A DNA stretch of 64,000 bases, from positions 1-64,000 of the forward strand of contig JAZDEY010000059.1 in assembly GCA_043808325.1 (NCBI GenBank), given 5' to 3'. The notes under the pieces were generated by a model, which worked only from the letters and a program-made list of their open reading frames with translations, ran no database searches and had not been told where the DNA came from. Positions within the stretch are counted from its first letter, which is position 1. Every line of letters begins with the position of its first letter. The stretch is from JAZDEY01 sp043808325 [NCBI: Candidatus Eiseniibacteriota bacterium] (GTDB lineage: Bacteria; Arandabacterota; Arandabacteria; Arandabacterales). This document shows, in pieces, positions 35,659 to 44,128 of this stretch. The position numbers and the translations under genes are program-made.

Positions 35659-36664
35659 CGAGCTTCCCTCCTCGAAACTCCCGCTCGATCTGGGCCGGCG
35701 CCAGACCCCGAATCAGATATGTCAGGCCGCCGGCCAGGCTCACTATGACTCCGACCAAGTAAGCCAGCAGTCCCATCACCAAGGCCTGTTCCCGTGTCAC
35801 ACTCGGAACTGCCGTGCAGAAAAAGAGTATCCCCAACCCTTCCCGTACGCCCAGTCCGCCTATGGATATGGGCAACGCTATGAAGATAGCAATAACCGGC
35901 ACAAAAAGGAAGAAGTAGATTGCCGGAATCGGAAGGCCCATCGCCATCGAGACCTGGTAGTGCACCAGGGTTCTCAGTGCCTGGACCACGAGCGATACAA
36001 GGAGCACCCACACAAGTGTGCTGCCGCTCTTGCTATATAGGTAAAAGGACTCGTAGATCCGCTTGAACCTGTCGTGAAGGCCCCGGATCAGTATCGGCCG
36101 GGCCAGGTTGCGGAGCGTACGGGCAAGCCGCCTCGAGAAGAGCACCAGGAACGCCAGGGCCAGAATACCCATAAAGGCGAGCACGATAACCAGACTTCCC
36201 AGTCCGAATCTCCGCTCGAGGCCGAGGGTCCGGTAGCTGGCCGCAACATAGATGCCCGCGGGCACAGCCAGGAGCGCGAGGGTTACCATGCCTACAAGCC
36301 TGTCGGTCACGGTTGCAGCTATGGCCTGGTCCGGCTGGCCTGAGTCCTTGTAGACATCATAGATCCTTACCACATCACCCCCGATGTTGGCCGGCAGGAA
36401 ATTGTTGAAGAAGGCCCCCACGAAGTAGAAGGAGAGCGTCCTGCGGAACCGGATGTGAATGCCCTGCAGCGCGAGGAGCATCGCCCATTGGACGTTTCCC
36501 AGCACCAGGGACGCCGCGAAAGTCACCAACGAGAGCACCAGCCAGGGCCAGCGTACGGTCAACAGGGCCTGGGCGGTCTGCCTCAGATCCAACTTGGTAA
36601 GAATCAACAGGATCAGCGCTGCGCTGATCGCGATCCGGGCATATCGCGTCTGGAAGTATTTCAC
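35639..36664 (-). CDS. LPG-synthase-TM family flippase-like membrane protein
   Basis: A membrane protein of about 341 residues with eight or so hydrophobic segments. Clear family blocks are FYFVGAFFNNFLPANIGGDV and LPISIGGLGVREGLGIL. The start is uncertain: GTG 36664 begins just before the first hydrophobic segment, while the strong GGAAGGAGG lies 17 bases ahead of it and would suit a CTG at 36673; a TTG at 36757 is also in frame. It heads the long overlapping cluster after a 231-base gap, so a promoter could lie upstream, although none is convincing. Confidence 0.8.
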   Translation of the reverse strand: MKYFQTRYARIAISAALILLILTKLDLRQTAQALLTVRWPWLVLSLVTFAASLVLGNVQWAMLLALQGIHIRFRRTLSFYFVGAFFNNFLPANIGGDVVRIYDVYKDSGQPDQAIAATVTDRLVGMVTLALLAVPAGIYVAASYRTLGLERRFGLGSLVIVLAFMGILALAFLVLFSRRLARTLRNLARPILIRGLHDRFKRIYESFYLYSKSGSTLVWVLLVSLVVQALRTLVHYQVSMAMGLPIPAIYFFLFVPVIAIFIALPISIGGLGVREGLGILFFCTAVPSVTREQALVMGLLAYLVGVIVSLAGGLTYLIRGLAPAQIEREFRGGKLGDGDGS

Positions 36665-36895
36665 GGCTCTCAGGTGACCTGCCTCCTTCCAATCCCCAAT
36701 CCCGAAGGGTATCCGGGGCAACCACACCCGCCTATGGCGGGCACCGACCGTCGGCAAGCATACAGTTTATGGGTGCGATAGTCACACTTATTTTCCACAG
36801 CCGGGGCCGAGCACAGTTCCCACCGGGCGCGCCGCGCCTGCAACCGGGGGAACGAGGGTTACCTGTCTCGCGACGTGCGGGGACGGAAGGTAGAA
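36665..36895. other. Intergenic gap with two hairpins inside the cluster
   Basis: The gap divides the GT4 gene from the large overlapping gene block. It holds an imperfect inverted repeat GTTCCC...GGGAAC with flanking CCGG/CCGG arms (36816-36853) and a perfect small hairpin CCCGCC-TAT-GGCGGG (36727-36741). Neither is followed by a T run on the minus strand, so they are not standard intrinsic terminators. No gene is seen. Confidence 0.5.
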
Positions 36896-38008
36896 CTACT
36901 CGTTCTTCTGGAGGCGATCTATAATGCCGAGTATTGCTTCAGCCGAGTGGTCCCAATTGAACTTCTGCGACCAGGTAACGGCGGCGTCACTCAATCTCTC
37001 GCGCAGCGCCTGATCGGCCAGGATCTCGGCGATCCGATCCGCAAAGCCCCGGACATCACCATGGGCAACCAGGAAGCCTGTCTTGCCGTCAAGGATCGCG
37101 TCCCTCAAACCAGGAACGTCGCTGGCGACCACCGGTGTGCCGCAGGCATTGGCCTCGGTCACGGTTACCCCCCAGCCTTCCTTGCTCGAGGGATTGACCA
37201 CGACGTGAGCCTTTCTCAGAATCTCGATCTTCCGGTCCTCGCTCACGAATCCCGGGAAATCGACGCGGTCGGCGATACCCATGCTCTTGGCCTGACGCAC
37301 AAGCGCCGGCAAGTAATCCCCCGAACCGACTATGACAAGGCGAGCCGTGGGGAACCTCTCGAAAACCAGCTTGGCAGCCGATAGGACCAGGTTGACGCAC
37401 TTGTAGCGCTTGATTCTGCCCAGATAGGCAATCAGCGGCTCGGGTGATTTCGGCAGGTCGCCCGGAGTATACCGGGTGTGATCCACCGCGTTATGAACCA
37501 CCTCGATATTGGCGGCCGGTATGCCGCGTCGCACGAGTTCCTGCCTGGTGCTTTCGGAGACTGCGACAAACCTGGTCTTCCGGTACACCAGGGGGATCAG
37601 GGCTTCGCTCAGATAAACATAAGCCGCCAGAGGAAATGCGGTCTCAAGGAATATGGTCCCGGCAAAAAGGTGATGGGAGATTGCGAGGATCGGCTTCCTG
37701 ATGTAGAGCGGCGTATAGAAGGGAATCTTGTTGATGTCATCGACAACCAGGTCGAAGCCGTGATCCCTGATCAGAGTCTTGGATGCGGACCTCACGTGGA
37801 AATTGAACGAGTACTTGCCGCCCGATCGCACGATCCTTACGCCATCGATCGTCTCCTCGGCAGGCGCCCCCTCAAACCGGGAAGCAAGCACCGTCACCTG
37901 GTGCCCTCGAGCTGCGATCCGTTTGGAGATCTCGTGGAGATGGACCTCGGCTCCTCCGGCTTCGGGGTTCCTGATGTCTCTCCAATTGATCATGAGAATC
38001 TTGAGCAT
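36896..38008 (-). CDS. GT4 family glycosyltransferase
   Basis: A 370-residue GT-B enzyme. The N-terminus LKILMINWRDIRNPEAGGAEVH contains the acceptor loop. The C-terminal half has YLGRIKRYKCVNLVL and the EX7E site in EGWGVTVTEANACGTPVVA. It follows the metallophosphoesterase gene with a two-base gap, so it shares its transcript with the riboflavin-nusB genes upstream. It probably works on the same glycan as the genes downstream; alternatively it makes a glycolipid on its own. Confidence 0.9.
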   Translation of the reverse strand: MLKILMINWRDIRNPEAGGAEVHLHEISKRIAARGHQVTVLASRFEGAPAEETIDGVRIVRSGGKYSFNFHVRSASKTLIRDHGFDLVVDDINKIPFYTPLYIRKPILAISHHLFAGTIFLETAFPLAAYVYLSEALIPLVYRKTRFVAVSESTRQELVRRGIPAANIEVVHNAVDHTRYTPGDLPKSPEPLIAYLGRIKRYKCVNLVLSAAKLVFERFPTARLVIVGSGDYLPALVRQAKSMGIADRVDFPGFVSEDRKIEILRKAHVVVNPSSKEGWGVTVTEANACGTPVVASDVPGLRDAILDGKTGFLVAHGDVRGFADRIAEILADQALRERLSDAAVTWSQKFNWDHSAEAILGIIDRLQKNE

Positions 38009-38010
38009 CG

Positions 38011-38739
38011 CTATTCCCCATAGGCAAGGCGATTGGCGAGGACCGCAGGTAGTCCGGCACTGATAATCCTCTTCTGGGCGGCCTTCACGTCATAATCGAC
38101 TCGGACCATCGCCACCCCGCCGGTATCGCTGTCATAGGTGCACAGGCAGGCCCGGGAGTCGCCGTCCCGCGGCTGGCCGACGCTGCCGACGTTGATTATG
38201 TACTTCCGCCCCGCAACCACCTCGATCGTGCTCACATCCCGTTCGACCCCTCCGTCCTCATCCATTCGAAAAATGCCGGCCTGATGCGAGTGGCCGACAA
38301 AGCATATCTGCTCGGGGAAAGCACCGAACTCCCGGAGCGCCTGCTCCCGACTGAAAATATAGTCCCAGATGGCGGGATCGGAAGGTGTGGCATGAACGAT
38401 CCTGAAGCGGCCGTCTTCAACATGGGTCAAGGGCAAGCTTCCCAGATAGGCAAGGTGTTCAGGCTCGAGAGCCCCCACCGTCCACAGCACGGCATGCCGC
38501 GCATAGCTATTGAAGTATCTGATGTTGGTTCGGCCCGCCACCCCGAAGTCGTGATTTCCGGCGACGGTAACGCCGGCCAGTTGCTTGACCGCCTCAATGC
38601 ACTCGACGGGGGAGGCTCCATAACCCACGATGTCGCCCAAGCAAAGAACCCTGTCGGGTGAAATCCTCTTGATCTCGACCCGGGCAGCCTCAAGAGCTTC
38701 CAGGTTGGCATGTATGTCAGATATCATTACGTAGCGCAC
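38011..38739 (-). CDS. Calcineurin-like metallophosphoesterase
   Basis: A 242-residue cytoplasmic enzyme. Metal ligands are visible in order: SDIHANLEAL, CLGDIVGYG, AGNHDFG, VHATPSD, VGHSHQAG, and the C-terminal block NVGSVGQPRDGD. This places it in the YfcE/MJ0936-like group, which hydrolyses phosphodiesters or dinucleotides such as Ap4A. It overlaps the nusB gene by 23 bases and lies two bases from a GT4 gene. Substrate not determinable from sequence. Confidence 0.88.
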   Translation of the reverse strand: MRYVMISDIHANLEALEAARVEIKRISPDRVLCLGDIVGYGASPVECIEAVKQLAGVTVAGNHDFGVAGRTNIRYFNSYARHAVLWTVGALEPEHLAYLGSLPLTHVEDGRFRIVHATPSDPAIWDYIFSREQALREFGAFPEQICFVGHSHQAGIFRMDEDGGVERDVSTIEVVAGRKYIINVGSVGQPRDGDSRACLCTYDSDTGGVAMVRVDYDVKAAQKRIISAGLPAVLANRLAYGE

Positions 38740-39154
38740 GCTTCATCCTTGCGACTTTATCCAGAATGCCATTCACGAACCTGCCCGAGTTTTCAGTAGA
38801 GAACTTCTTCGCAACCTCGATAGCCTCGTTTATGGCCACCTTAGCCGGCACGCCGCAAAACAGGATCTCCGCCACACCCAGCCGGAGTGTGTTTTTGTCG
38901 ATCACCGCCATCCTCGAAAGATCCCAGTTCTCGGCGACCTCCGCTATTATCTTATCAATCTCCGCCAGATTCTCAAGTGTTTGATTGACAAGAGTCAAGG
39001 CAAACTTGCGCTCTTCGGGCCGCCTGAGCCTCCGGGTTACCCTCCCGGCGGCCTCCTGCGGGCTGAGGTCGCCCATCTCGGCCTCATAGAGGGTTTTGAG
39101 TGCCACCTCCCGGGCGTGGCGTCGTAGCTGCGCTAATGAATCCCTCTGTTTCAC
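38717..39154 (-). CDS. nusB: Transcription antitermination factor NusB
   Basis: A 145-residue all-helical RNA-binding factor that with NusE (S10) binds boxA in antitermination complexes on rRNA operons. Family features: RRHAREVALKTLYEAEMG at the N-terminus, DLSRMAVIDKNTLRLGVAEIL and VAINEAIEVAKKFSTENSGRFVNGIL. Length is normal. The start appears to be GTG 39154 with only a weak ribosome site. Position directly after ribH is a widely conserved order. It probably shares the FMN-riboswitch-controlled transcript unless an internal promoter exists. Confidence 0.95.
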   Translation of the reverse strand: MKQRDSLAQLRRHAREVALKTLYEAEMGDLSPQEAAGRVTRRLRRPEERKFALTLVNQTLENLAEIDKIIAEVAENWDLSRMAVIDKNTLRLGVAEILFCGVPAKVAINEAIEVAKKFSTENSGRFVNGILDKVARMKRALRNDI

Positions 39155-39171
39155 TGTCCGCTTCCGTTCTC

Positions 39172-39219
39172 CCGCGCCTGCCTTCTCCAGGCCTGGGTAG
39201 CTTCCTTGTGCAGGCGCGG
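39172..39219. other. Perfect 10-bp inverted repeat between ribH and nusB
   Basis: CCGCGCCTGC (39172-39181) is matched by GCAGGCGCGG (39210-39219) across a 28-base loop that itself contains the palindrome CCAGGCCTGG. No T run follows on the minus strand, so it is a strong RNA hairpin without terminator character. It may be a processing or stability element. Confidence 0.55.
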
Positions 39220-39256
39220 TTCCACCCAGTTCTTGGTCTCAAGTAGATCCGATGAC

Positions 39257-39736
39257 CTACCGTGACTTCCGCTTCATGCTTGCAAAGAGATTGCTCATCT
39301 CGAGAGCCGCCAGAGCTGCATTCCATCCCTTGTTGCCGCTCTTGCCTCCCGATCTCTCAATAGCCTGCTCGATCGAGTCAGCCGTGATCACCCCGAATAT
39401 CACCGGGACACCGGTGTCCTCGGCGACCCGCCCTATTCCCTTGGCGACCTCGTGGGCGATTATATCGAAATGGGGAGTTGCACCGCGCACCAGGGCGCCG
39501 AGGCAAATCACCGCATCGTAGCCGCCCCCGTCTGCCAGCTTGCGCGCCGCCAGCGGAATCTCAAATGAGCCGGGCACCCAGGCGATCTCAATAGCATCGT
39601 CCTCGGTATTGTGCCTGCGGAGGCAATCGAGGGCCCCGTCCAGCAGCCTAACCGAGATTGCCTCATTGAACCTGCTCACCACAATCGCAAACTTCCTGCC
39701 TTTGCCGTCAAGCACACCTTCGAACACCTTGGCCAT
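39257..39736 (-). CDS. ribH: 6,7-dimethyl-8-ribityllumazine synthase
   Basis: A 159-residue enzyme that condenses ribityl-aminouracil with dihydroxybutanone phosphate, the penultimate step of riboflavin synthesis. Motifs: [33 protein letters not shown] (substrate contact and catalytic His) and [10 protein letters not shown] normal-length family member. It follows ribBA after 95 bases and belongs to the riboswitch-controlled rib operon. Confidence 0.97.
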   Translation of the reverse strand: MAKVFEGVLDGKGRKFAIVVSRFNEAISVRLLDGALDCLRRHNTEDDAIEIAWVPGSFEIPLAARKLADGGGYDAVICLGALVRGATPHFDIIAHEVAKGIGRVAEDTGVPVIFGVITADSIEQAIERSGGKSGNKGWNAALAALEMSNLFASMKRKSR

Positions 39737-39831
39737 ACTGCGCCTCCTCTCCGGTCTCTCATCCGATCTTCGGTCTCTGCTCTTCTGTCTCCGGTCCGGT
39801 CTCCGCGGCTCCCCCGGTACTTCTCAGCCGC

Positions 39832-41049
39832 CTACTCGTCAACTGAGATATTCTCCAGCAAGTGACCCAGCTTCGCCCGTTTTGTCGCCAGGTAATCGGC
39901 GTTGTTGGGATTGGGACAGATCTCGATCGGCACTCGTTCCACCACTTCGAGCCCATAGGCCTCCAGGCCCACGATCTTGCGTGGGTTGTTGGTCAAGAGC
40001 CGGATCTTGGTGAGGCCCAGATCGGCTAGAATCTGAGCGCCGATGCCGTAGTCTCTAGGATCGGCGGGGAAACCGAGATCTTCGTTGGCTTCCACGGTGT
40101 CCCGGCCTTGGTCCTGCAACGCGTATGCCTTTATCTTGTTTGCCAAGCCGATGCTGCGTCCCTCCTGGCGCATATAAAGGAAAACGCCGGCACCGCTGGC
40201 TTCGATCATCTTCAGAGCCTTGCCCAGTTGCTCGCCGCAATCGCACCTCAGGGAACCGAAGATGTCGCCCGTAAGACACTGGGAGTGCACCCTGACCAGA
40301 GGCTTGCCCGCCTTGGCCGGGTCGCCCTTGACGAGCGCGACATGGTGGTGATCGCTTTCCTCACTCTCGTAGAGATAGAGATCGAAATCGCCGTACTTGC
40401 TGGGCAGCCGGGTCTTGGCGATACGCTTGACCAGGACCTCGCGCCTTCTTCGGGATTCAATCAGATCCGCGATCGTTACGATCTTGAGGCCGTGCTCCCC
40501 GGCGATATCCAAGAGCCTCGGAACTCGGGCCATTTTGCCGTCCTCGTCCATAATCTCGCACAGAACACCCGCCGGATAGAGCCCGGCGAGCTTTGCAAGA
40601 TCCACTACTGCCTCGGTGTGACCTGCCCTGCGCAGGACTCCGCCATCCATCGCCCGCAACGGAAATATGTGTCCCGGCTTAGCGAGATCGGTGGGCCTGG
40701 TCGCCGGATCGACGAGAGTAGCTATTGTGACCGCTCGATCGTGCGCCGAGCTGCCGGTCGTGGTGTTGCGGACCGCGTCGACCGAGATTGTGAACGGAGT
40801 CCCCATCTTGGACGTGTTATCGACCACCATCGGAGTGACGCCGATATCGTCGAGCCTCTGCTTGGTCATCGCAACGCAGATCAGTCCCCGGCCGTACTTG
40901 GCCATGAAGTTTATGGCCTCCGGCGTTACCTTCTCGGCGGCCTGAATGAAATCACCCTCGTTCTCACGATCCTCGTCATCGACCACGATCACGATCTTAC
41001 CGTCCCGGATGTCCCCGACCGCTTCCTCGATTGTGTCGAATGCTTTCAC
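39832..41049 (-). CDS. ribBA: Bifunctional DHBP synthase / GTP cyclohydrolase II
   Basis: A 405-residue bifunctional enzyme. The N-terminal half (RibB) turns ribulose 5-phosphate into dihydroxybutanone phosphate, with [12 protein letters not shown], the GSSAHDRA loop and GHTEAVVDL. The C-terminal half (RibA) opens GTP, with the zinc site in [18 protein letters not shown] and [12 protein letters not shown]. Both sets of residues are intact. The start GTG 41049 is preferred because GAGG lies eight bases ahead; GTG 41058 is in frame too. It sits 10 bases after ribE. Confidence 0.97.
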   Translation of the reverse strand: MKAFDTIEEAVGDIRDGKIVIVVDDEDRENEGDFIQAAEKVTPEAINFMAKYGRGLICVAMTKQRLDDIGVTPMVVDNTSKMGTPFTISVDAVRNTTTGSSAHDRAVTIATLVDPATRPTDLAKPGHIFPLRAMDGGVLRRAGHTEAVVDLAKLAGLYPAGVLCEIMDEDGKMARVPRLLDIAGEHGLKIVTIADLIESRRRREVLVKRIAKTRLPSKYGDFDLYLYESEESDHHHVALVKGDPAKAGKPLVRVHSQCLTGDIFGSLRCDCGEQLGKALKMIEASGAGVFLYMRQEGRSIGLANKIKAYALQDQGRDTVEANEDLGFPADPRDYGIGAQILADLGLTKIRLLTNNPRKIVGLEAYGLEVVERVPIEICPNPNNADYLATKRAKLGHLLENISVDE

Positions 41050-41059
41050 CCTTCCCACC

Positions 41060-41653
41060 TCACTTTGTCCCAGGCTTCGGACTCAGATACTTCGCAATCT
41101 GATCCACTTCCACATTGACCACGCTCCCAACCCGCCAGTTCCTGATAATTGTGCCCTCAAGGGTAAACGGTATCACCGTGACTTCGACCATGGAGCCGCG
41201 GACCGCCTTCACGGTGAGGCTCACGCCGTCCAGGCTTATCGATCCTTTCTCGCGAACGTAGATGCGGCAGTCGTCCGGCACCTGCACGGCGAAATCGTAG
41301 TTATTGTGTCCGACGCTGCGCTTGGCCCTGACAGTGCCCGTCCCGTCCACGTGCCCGGAGACCAGGTGACCCGAGATCCGATCTCCCAGGCGAAGTGCCG
41401 CTTCCAGGTTGACCGGCGAGCCCATGGCGAGCAGCGAGAGATTGGTCTTCTTCAGGGTCTCGGCAACCGAATCGCAAGAGAACTCCCGTTCTCTTACGCC
41501 TGTCACCGTCTGGCATGCGCCGTTTACAGCGACACTTGCTCCCGGCTTGAGCTGAGGTGCAACCTCGGGAGCAGCAACCGTGAAGCAGACGGTCCCTTCC
41601 CGTCTGGCAATCCCGGTAACCTTGCCGACCTCGGCAACGATTCCGCTAAACAC
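41060..41653 (-). CDS. ribE: Riboflavin synthase, alpha subunit
   Basis: A 197-residue enzyme that dismutates two lumazine molecules to riboflavin. It has the two tandem lumazine-binding repeats: [13 protein letters not shown] to GACQTVTG, and [14 protein letters not shown] to DGVSLTV. The start is GTG 41653, where AGGAGG precedes by four bases and the family N-terminus (xFSGIV) begins; longer frames are the out-of-frame 3' end of ribD. It overlaps ribD by eight bases. This enzyme is named RibE in Bacillus-type and RibC in E. coli nomenclature. Confidence 0.96.
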   Translation of the reverse strand: MFSGIVAEVGKVTGIARREGTVCFTVAAPEVAPQLKPGASVAVNGACQTVTGVREREFSCDSVAETLKKTNLSLLAMGSPVNLEAALRLGDRISGHLVSGHVDGTGTVRAKRSVGHNNYDFAVQVPDDCRIYVREKGSISLDGVSLTVKAVRGSMVEVTVIPFTLEGTIIRNWRVGSVVNVEVDQIAKYLSPKPGTK

Positions 41654-42854
41654 GGCGCCTCCTTCCCGGGCTCGCGCCTGTACCGCCGCCTTTGCGCAGT
41701 TTGCTCCCCACCGGCCGGGTCCCCAGGGGATAAACGGTGACCATAAGATCGCCGCCCACGCATTCAAGCGCCTCGATCTTGAAATCCCGGCAGTCATCCG
41801 GTACCCTCACCCTCAGGTCGCCGAAAGATCCCAGGCTCTTGCCCCCACCCATAATTCGCGGGGCGACAAAAGCGATCATCCTATCGACCAGCCCACCCCT
41901 AAGAAAAGACGTAAAAACGGCACTGCCGCCTTCGACCCAGATATGCATCGTTTTCATCGCTGCGAGAGTATCGACAACGTCCTTGAGATCAAGCATCCCT
42001 GGGCGAGCCACCCTTACCGGCTCGACAATTGCGCCGCTTCGCTCCAGCCGGTGTCTTCGCCTGGCGAATTCCTTGGCGTGCCATCGATCGGGCTTCCCCG
42101 AGAAGACGACCAAGGGGAATTCCCCGGCGCTCCTCACGAGAGCGCTTCCCGGCGGCGTTGAAAGATAGGTATCCAGAACACACCGATAGTAGTGGCCGGC
42201 TCTTCGGGGCTCGGGTAGCAGCGTGGGATCATCGAGGATCACGGTTCTGGCCCCTACTATGATTGCCTGAGCCTCAGCCCGCAAGGCTCGGACTCGCCTC
42301 CGGGAGGCCATCGATGTGATCCATCTCGCATTTCCAGTGGACGTCGCGATCTTGCCGTCAAGCGTTTGAGCCACCTTCAGAGTGACAAAAGGCTTCCCCG
42401 TTTTCATGAACTTGAAGTAGGCTTCGTTAAGCGCGGTCGCCGCTTGAGCCTCCAGGCCGACGTCGACGCGAATGCCCGCAGCCGCAAGGGCCTTGATTCC
42501 TTCTCCATTGACCAGAGGGTTGGGATCGAGCGTCGATGTTAAGACCTGCCTGATGCCGCTTCCTTTGACGGCCTCGCTGCAGGGCGGCGTCTGCCCGAAA
42601 TGGCAGCAGGGCTCGAGACTGACATAAAGGTCCGCGCCTCGGGAGCGTCTGCCGGCATCCTTGATCGCCTCGATTTCGGCATGATCCCGGCCCCACCCCC
42701 GGTGGAAGCCGCGGCCCACAATCTCACCGTTCTTAACGAGAACCGCTCCCACCGCAGGATTGGGATAGGTCTTGCCCTTGCCCAAGCGAGCAAGTTCGAG
42801 GGCGGTCCTCATCACGCCGTGCTGCCATTCCTGCCAGGGTCCCCTGGTTCGCAC
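41646..42854 (-). CDS. ribD: Bifunctional riboflavin deaminase/reductase RibD
   Basis: A 402-residue bifunctional enzyme. The N-terminal deaminase (1-145) has the zinc motifs HAEIEAIKDA and PCCHFGQTPPC. The C-terminal reductase (about 150-375) has KVAQTLDGKIAT, VGARTVILDDPTLL and VEGGSAVFTSFL. The last 25 residues are a Gly/Arg-rich extension with no family counterpart. The start is GTG 42854 with GAAGG upstream. It is the first gene after the FMN riboswitch. Confidence 0.96.
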   Translation of the reverse strand: MRTRGPWQEWQHGVMRTALELARLGKGKTYPNPAVGAVLVKNGEIVGRGFHRGWGRDHAEIEAIKDAGRRSRGADLYVSLEPCCHFGQTPPCSEAVKGSGIRQVLTSTLDPNPLVNGEGIKALAAAGIRVDVGLEAQAATALNEAYFKFMKTGKPFVTLKVAQTLDGKIATSTGNARWITSMASRRRVRALRAEAQAIIVGARTVILDDPTLLPEPRRAGHYYRCVLDTYLSTPPGSALVRSAGEFPLVVFSGKPDRWHAKEFARRRHRLERSGAIVEPVRVARPGMLDLKDVVDTLAAMKTMHIWVEGGSAVFTSFLRGGLVDRMIAFVAPRIMGGGKSLGSFGDLRVRVPDDCRDFKIEALECVGGDLMVTVYPLGTRPVGSKLRKGGGTGASPGRRRRV

Positions 42855-42904
42855 GCAAGCCTTCTTTCGTAGCTAGCTCACTCGTGATCCCGCGGCCGGC
42901 CCCC

Positions 42905-42937
42905 AAAAACGCAAAACCCGAAGTCGGCCTTCGGGTT
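42905..42937 (-). terminator. Intrinsic terminator of the FMN riboswitch
   Basis: A perfect 9-bp stem AACCCGAAG/CTTCGGGTT with a five-base loop (42915-42937), followed on the minus strand by TTGCG and then five T residues. It lies 18 bases past the aptamer and about 50 bases ahead of ribD, so FMN binding can be expected to favour termination. An anti-terminator pairing with the aptamer's 3' side was not modelled. Confidence 0.85.
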
Positions 42938-42954
42938 CACACACACTTCACCAG

Positions 42955-43075
42955 AACCTTCTCCCTTCCGGACTCTACCGTCGGCCCCGGAATTTCGCCG
43001 GGTCTGCGGTCCAGCGTCTGGACCGCTCGCGGGCTCTAACCGCCGGTGGGGACTTTCACCCCGCCCCGAAGGCCC
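42955..43075 (-). ncRNA. FMN riboswitch (RFN element)
   Basis: On the minus strand the conserved RFN parts appear in order: CCTTCGGGGCGGGGTGAAAG, CCCCACCGGCGGT, AGAGCCCGCGAGC, a variable hairpin (GCGGTCCAGACGCTGGACCGC), CCCGGCGAAATTCCGG, GCCGACGGTAGAGTCCGGA, then GGGAGAAGG closing P1. It is placed between a consensus promoter and ribD, with a terminator after it. It senses FMN and shuts off the rib operon by premature termination. The gap 42855-43208 holds this element, its terminator and its promoter, and no gene. Confidence 0.96.
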
Positions 43076-43089
43076 CTATTTCACGCTCG

Positions 43090-43118
43090 AAGTTAACACA
43101 CCGACCGCAAGGTGTCAA
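43090..43118 (-). promoter_or_regulatory. Promoter of the riboflavin operon
   Basis: Perfect TTGACA (43113-43118), 17 bases, then TAACTT (43090-43095) on the minus strand. Transcription would begin a few bases before the riboswitch P1 helix. The -10 is weak, but the location fits exactly. Confidence 0.65.
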
Positions 43119-43208
43119 CTACAGATTGCCCGTCGCACTCAAGTGTTGGCACCTGCCGGGGATCCGGACCAACGGCCGTTCCGGGTGTCCCCTGGGCCCC
43201 CAACAAGC

Positions 43209-44123
43209 TCACCCCAGCAGAGCCTCCGCAAAAGCTGCTGCATCGAAGGTCTCGAGATCTTCAAGAGACTCGCCGGTCCCGATGTAGTCAATCGGTATGC
43301 CCAGCTCTTTGGCGATCGCGACAACGATGCCGCCCTTGGCAGTGCCGTCCAATTTCGCGACCACGATGCCGGTGACGCCGCAGGCTTTGGAGAAGGCCAG
43401 AGCCTGGGAAATCGCGTTCTGCCCGGTGGTCGCATCCAGAACAAGCAGAACCTCTTGGGGGGCACCCTCGACCACCTTGCCCACCACCCGACCGATCTTG
43501 GAGACCTCCTCCATCAGGTTCTTCTTGGTCTGGAGTCTTCCGGCGGTATCTATGATCACCACGTCCGTCCCGCGGGCCTTGGCCGCCGTGCACGCATCGT
43601 AGGCCACCGAGGCGGCATCTGCCCCGAGCTTGTGCTTAACAACAGCGGCGCCTACTCGGCCGGCCCAGACTTCCAGCTGTTCGATCGCGGCGGCCCTGTA
43701 GGTATCTGCCGCAGCCAAGAGGACGCTCTTCCCTTCACTCTTGTAGCGATGGGCAAGCTTGGCAATAGTTGTGGTCTTGCCCGTGCCGTTGACGCCCACA
43801 ACCATGACCACGCGGGGCGTGCTCTCGGAGGCCGCGGCGCACGGCTCCGCCGAGTGGAGTATCCGTACAATCTCCTGCTTGATGGAGTCTCTTATGGCGT
43901 CGGCGTCAGGCGGCACCTGACCCGATTTGACGCGCTCTACGATCTCGCCTGCCGTGCGGACTCCAACATCGGCGCCCACTAGGAGCTCCTCAATGTCCTC
44001 GAGGATCTTGCTCTTATCCCCGCCGGAGCTCAGGATGCGGGTGAGTCCGCCGGTTAAGGCTTCACTGGTCTTCTTGAGGCCGGCCTTGAAGATCTTGAAT
44101 CTCTTGGAGAAGATATCGACCAC
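43209..44123 (-). CDS. ftsY: Signal recognition particle receptor FtsY
   Basis: A 304-residue GTPase that docks SRP-bound ribosomes at the membrane. The NG domain is complete: GVNGTGKTTTIAKLA (G1), DTYRAAAIEQL (G2), IIDTAGRLQTKKNL (G3), AKLDGTAKGG (G4) and IGTGESLEDLETFD near the end. The acidic A domain of E. coli FtsY is absent, as in many bacteria. The start is GTG 44123 with GGGAG upstream; a TTG at 44132 overlaps the smc stop but its ribosome site would be too close. It is the last gene of selA-smc-ftsY. Confidence 0.95.
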   Translation of the reverse strand: MVDIFSKRFKIFKAGLKKTSEALTGGLTRILSSGGDKSKILEDIEELLVGADVGVRTAGEIVERVKSGQVPPDADAIRDSIKQEIVRILHSAEPCAAASESTPRVVMVVGVNGTGKTTTIAKLAHRYKSEGKSVLLAAADTYRAAAIEQLEVWAGRVGAAVVKHKLGADAASVAYDACTAAKARGTDVVIIDTAGRLQTKKNLMEEVSKIGRVVGKVVEGAPQEVLLVLDATTGQNAISQALAFSKACGVTGIVVAKLDGTAKGGIVVAIAKELGIPIDYIGTGESLEDLETFDAAAFAEALLG

Positions 44124-44128
44124 GGCTA

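Noticed and set aside
36816-36853. Inverted repeat read as an intrinsic terminator
   Set aside because: The long loop and the lack of a T run on the minus strand make intrinsic termination unlikely.
40108-41118. Plus-strand open frame of about 336 codons
   Set aside because: Antisense to ribBA, whose catalytic motifs are intact.
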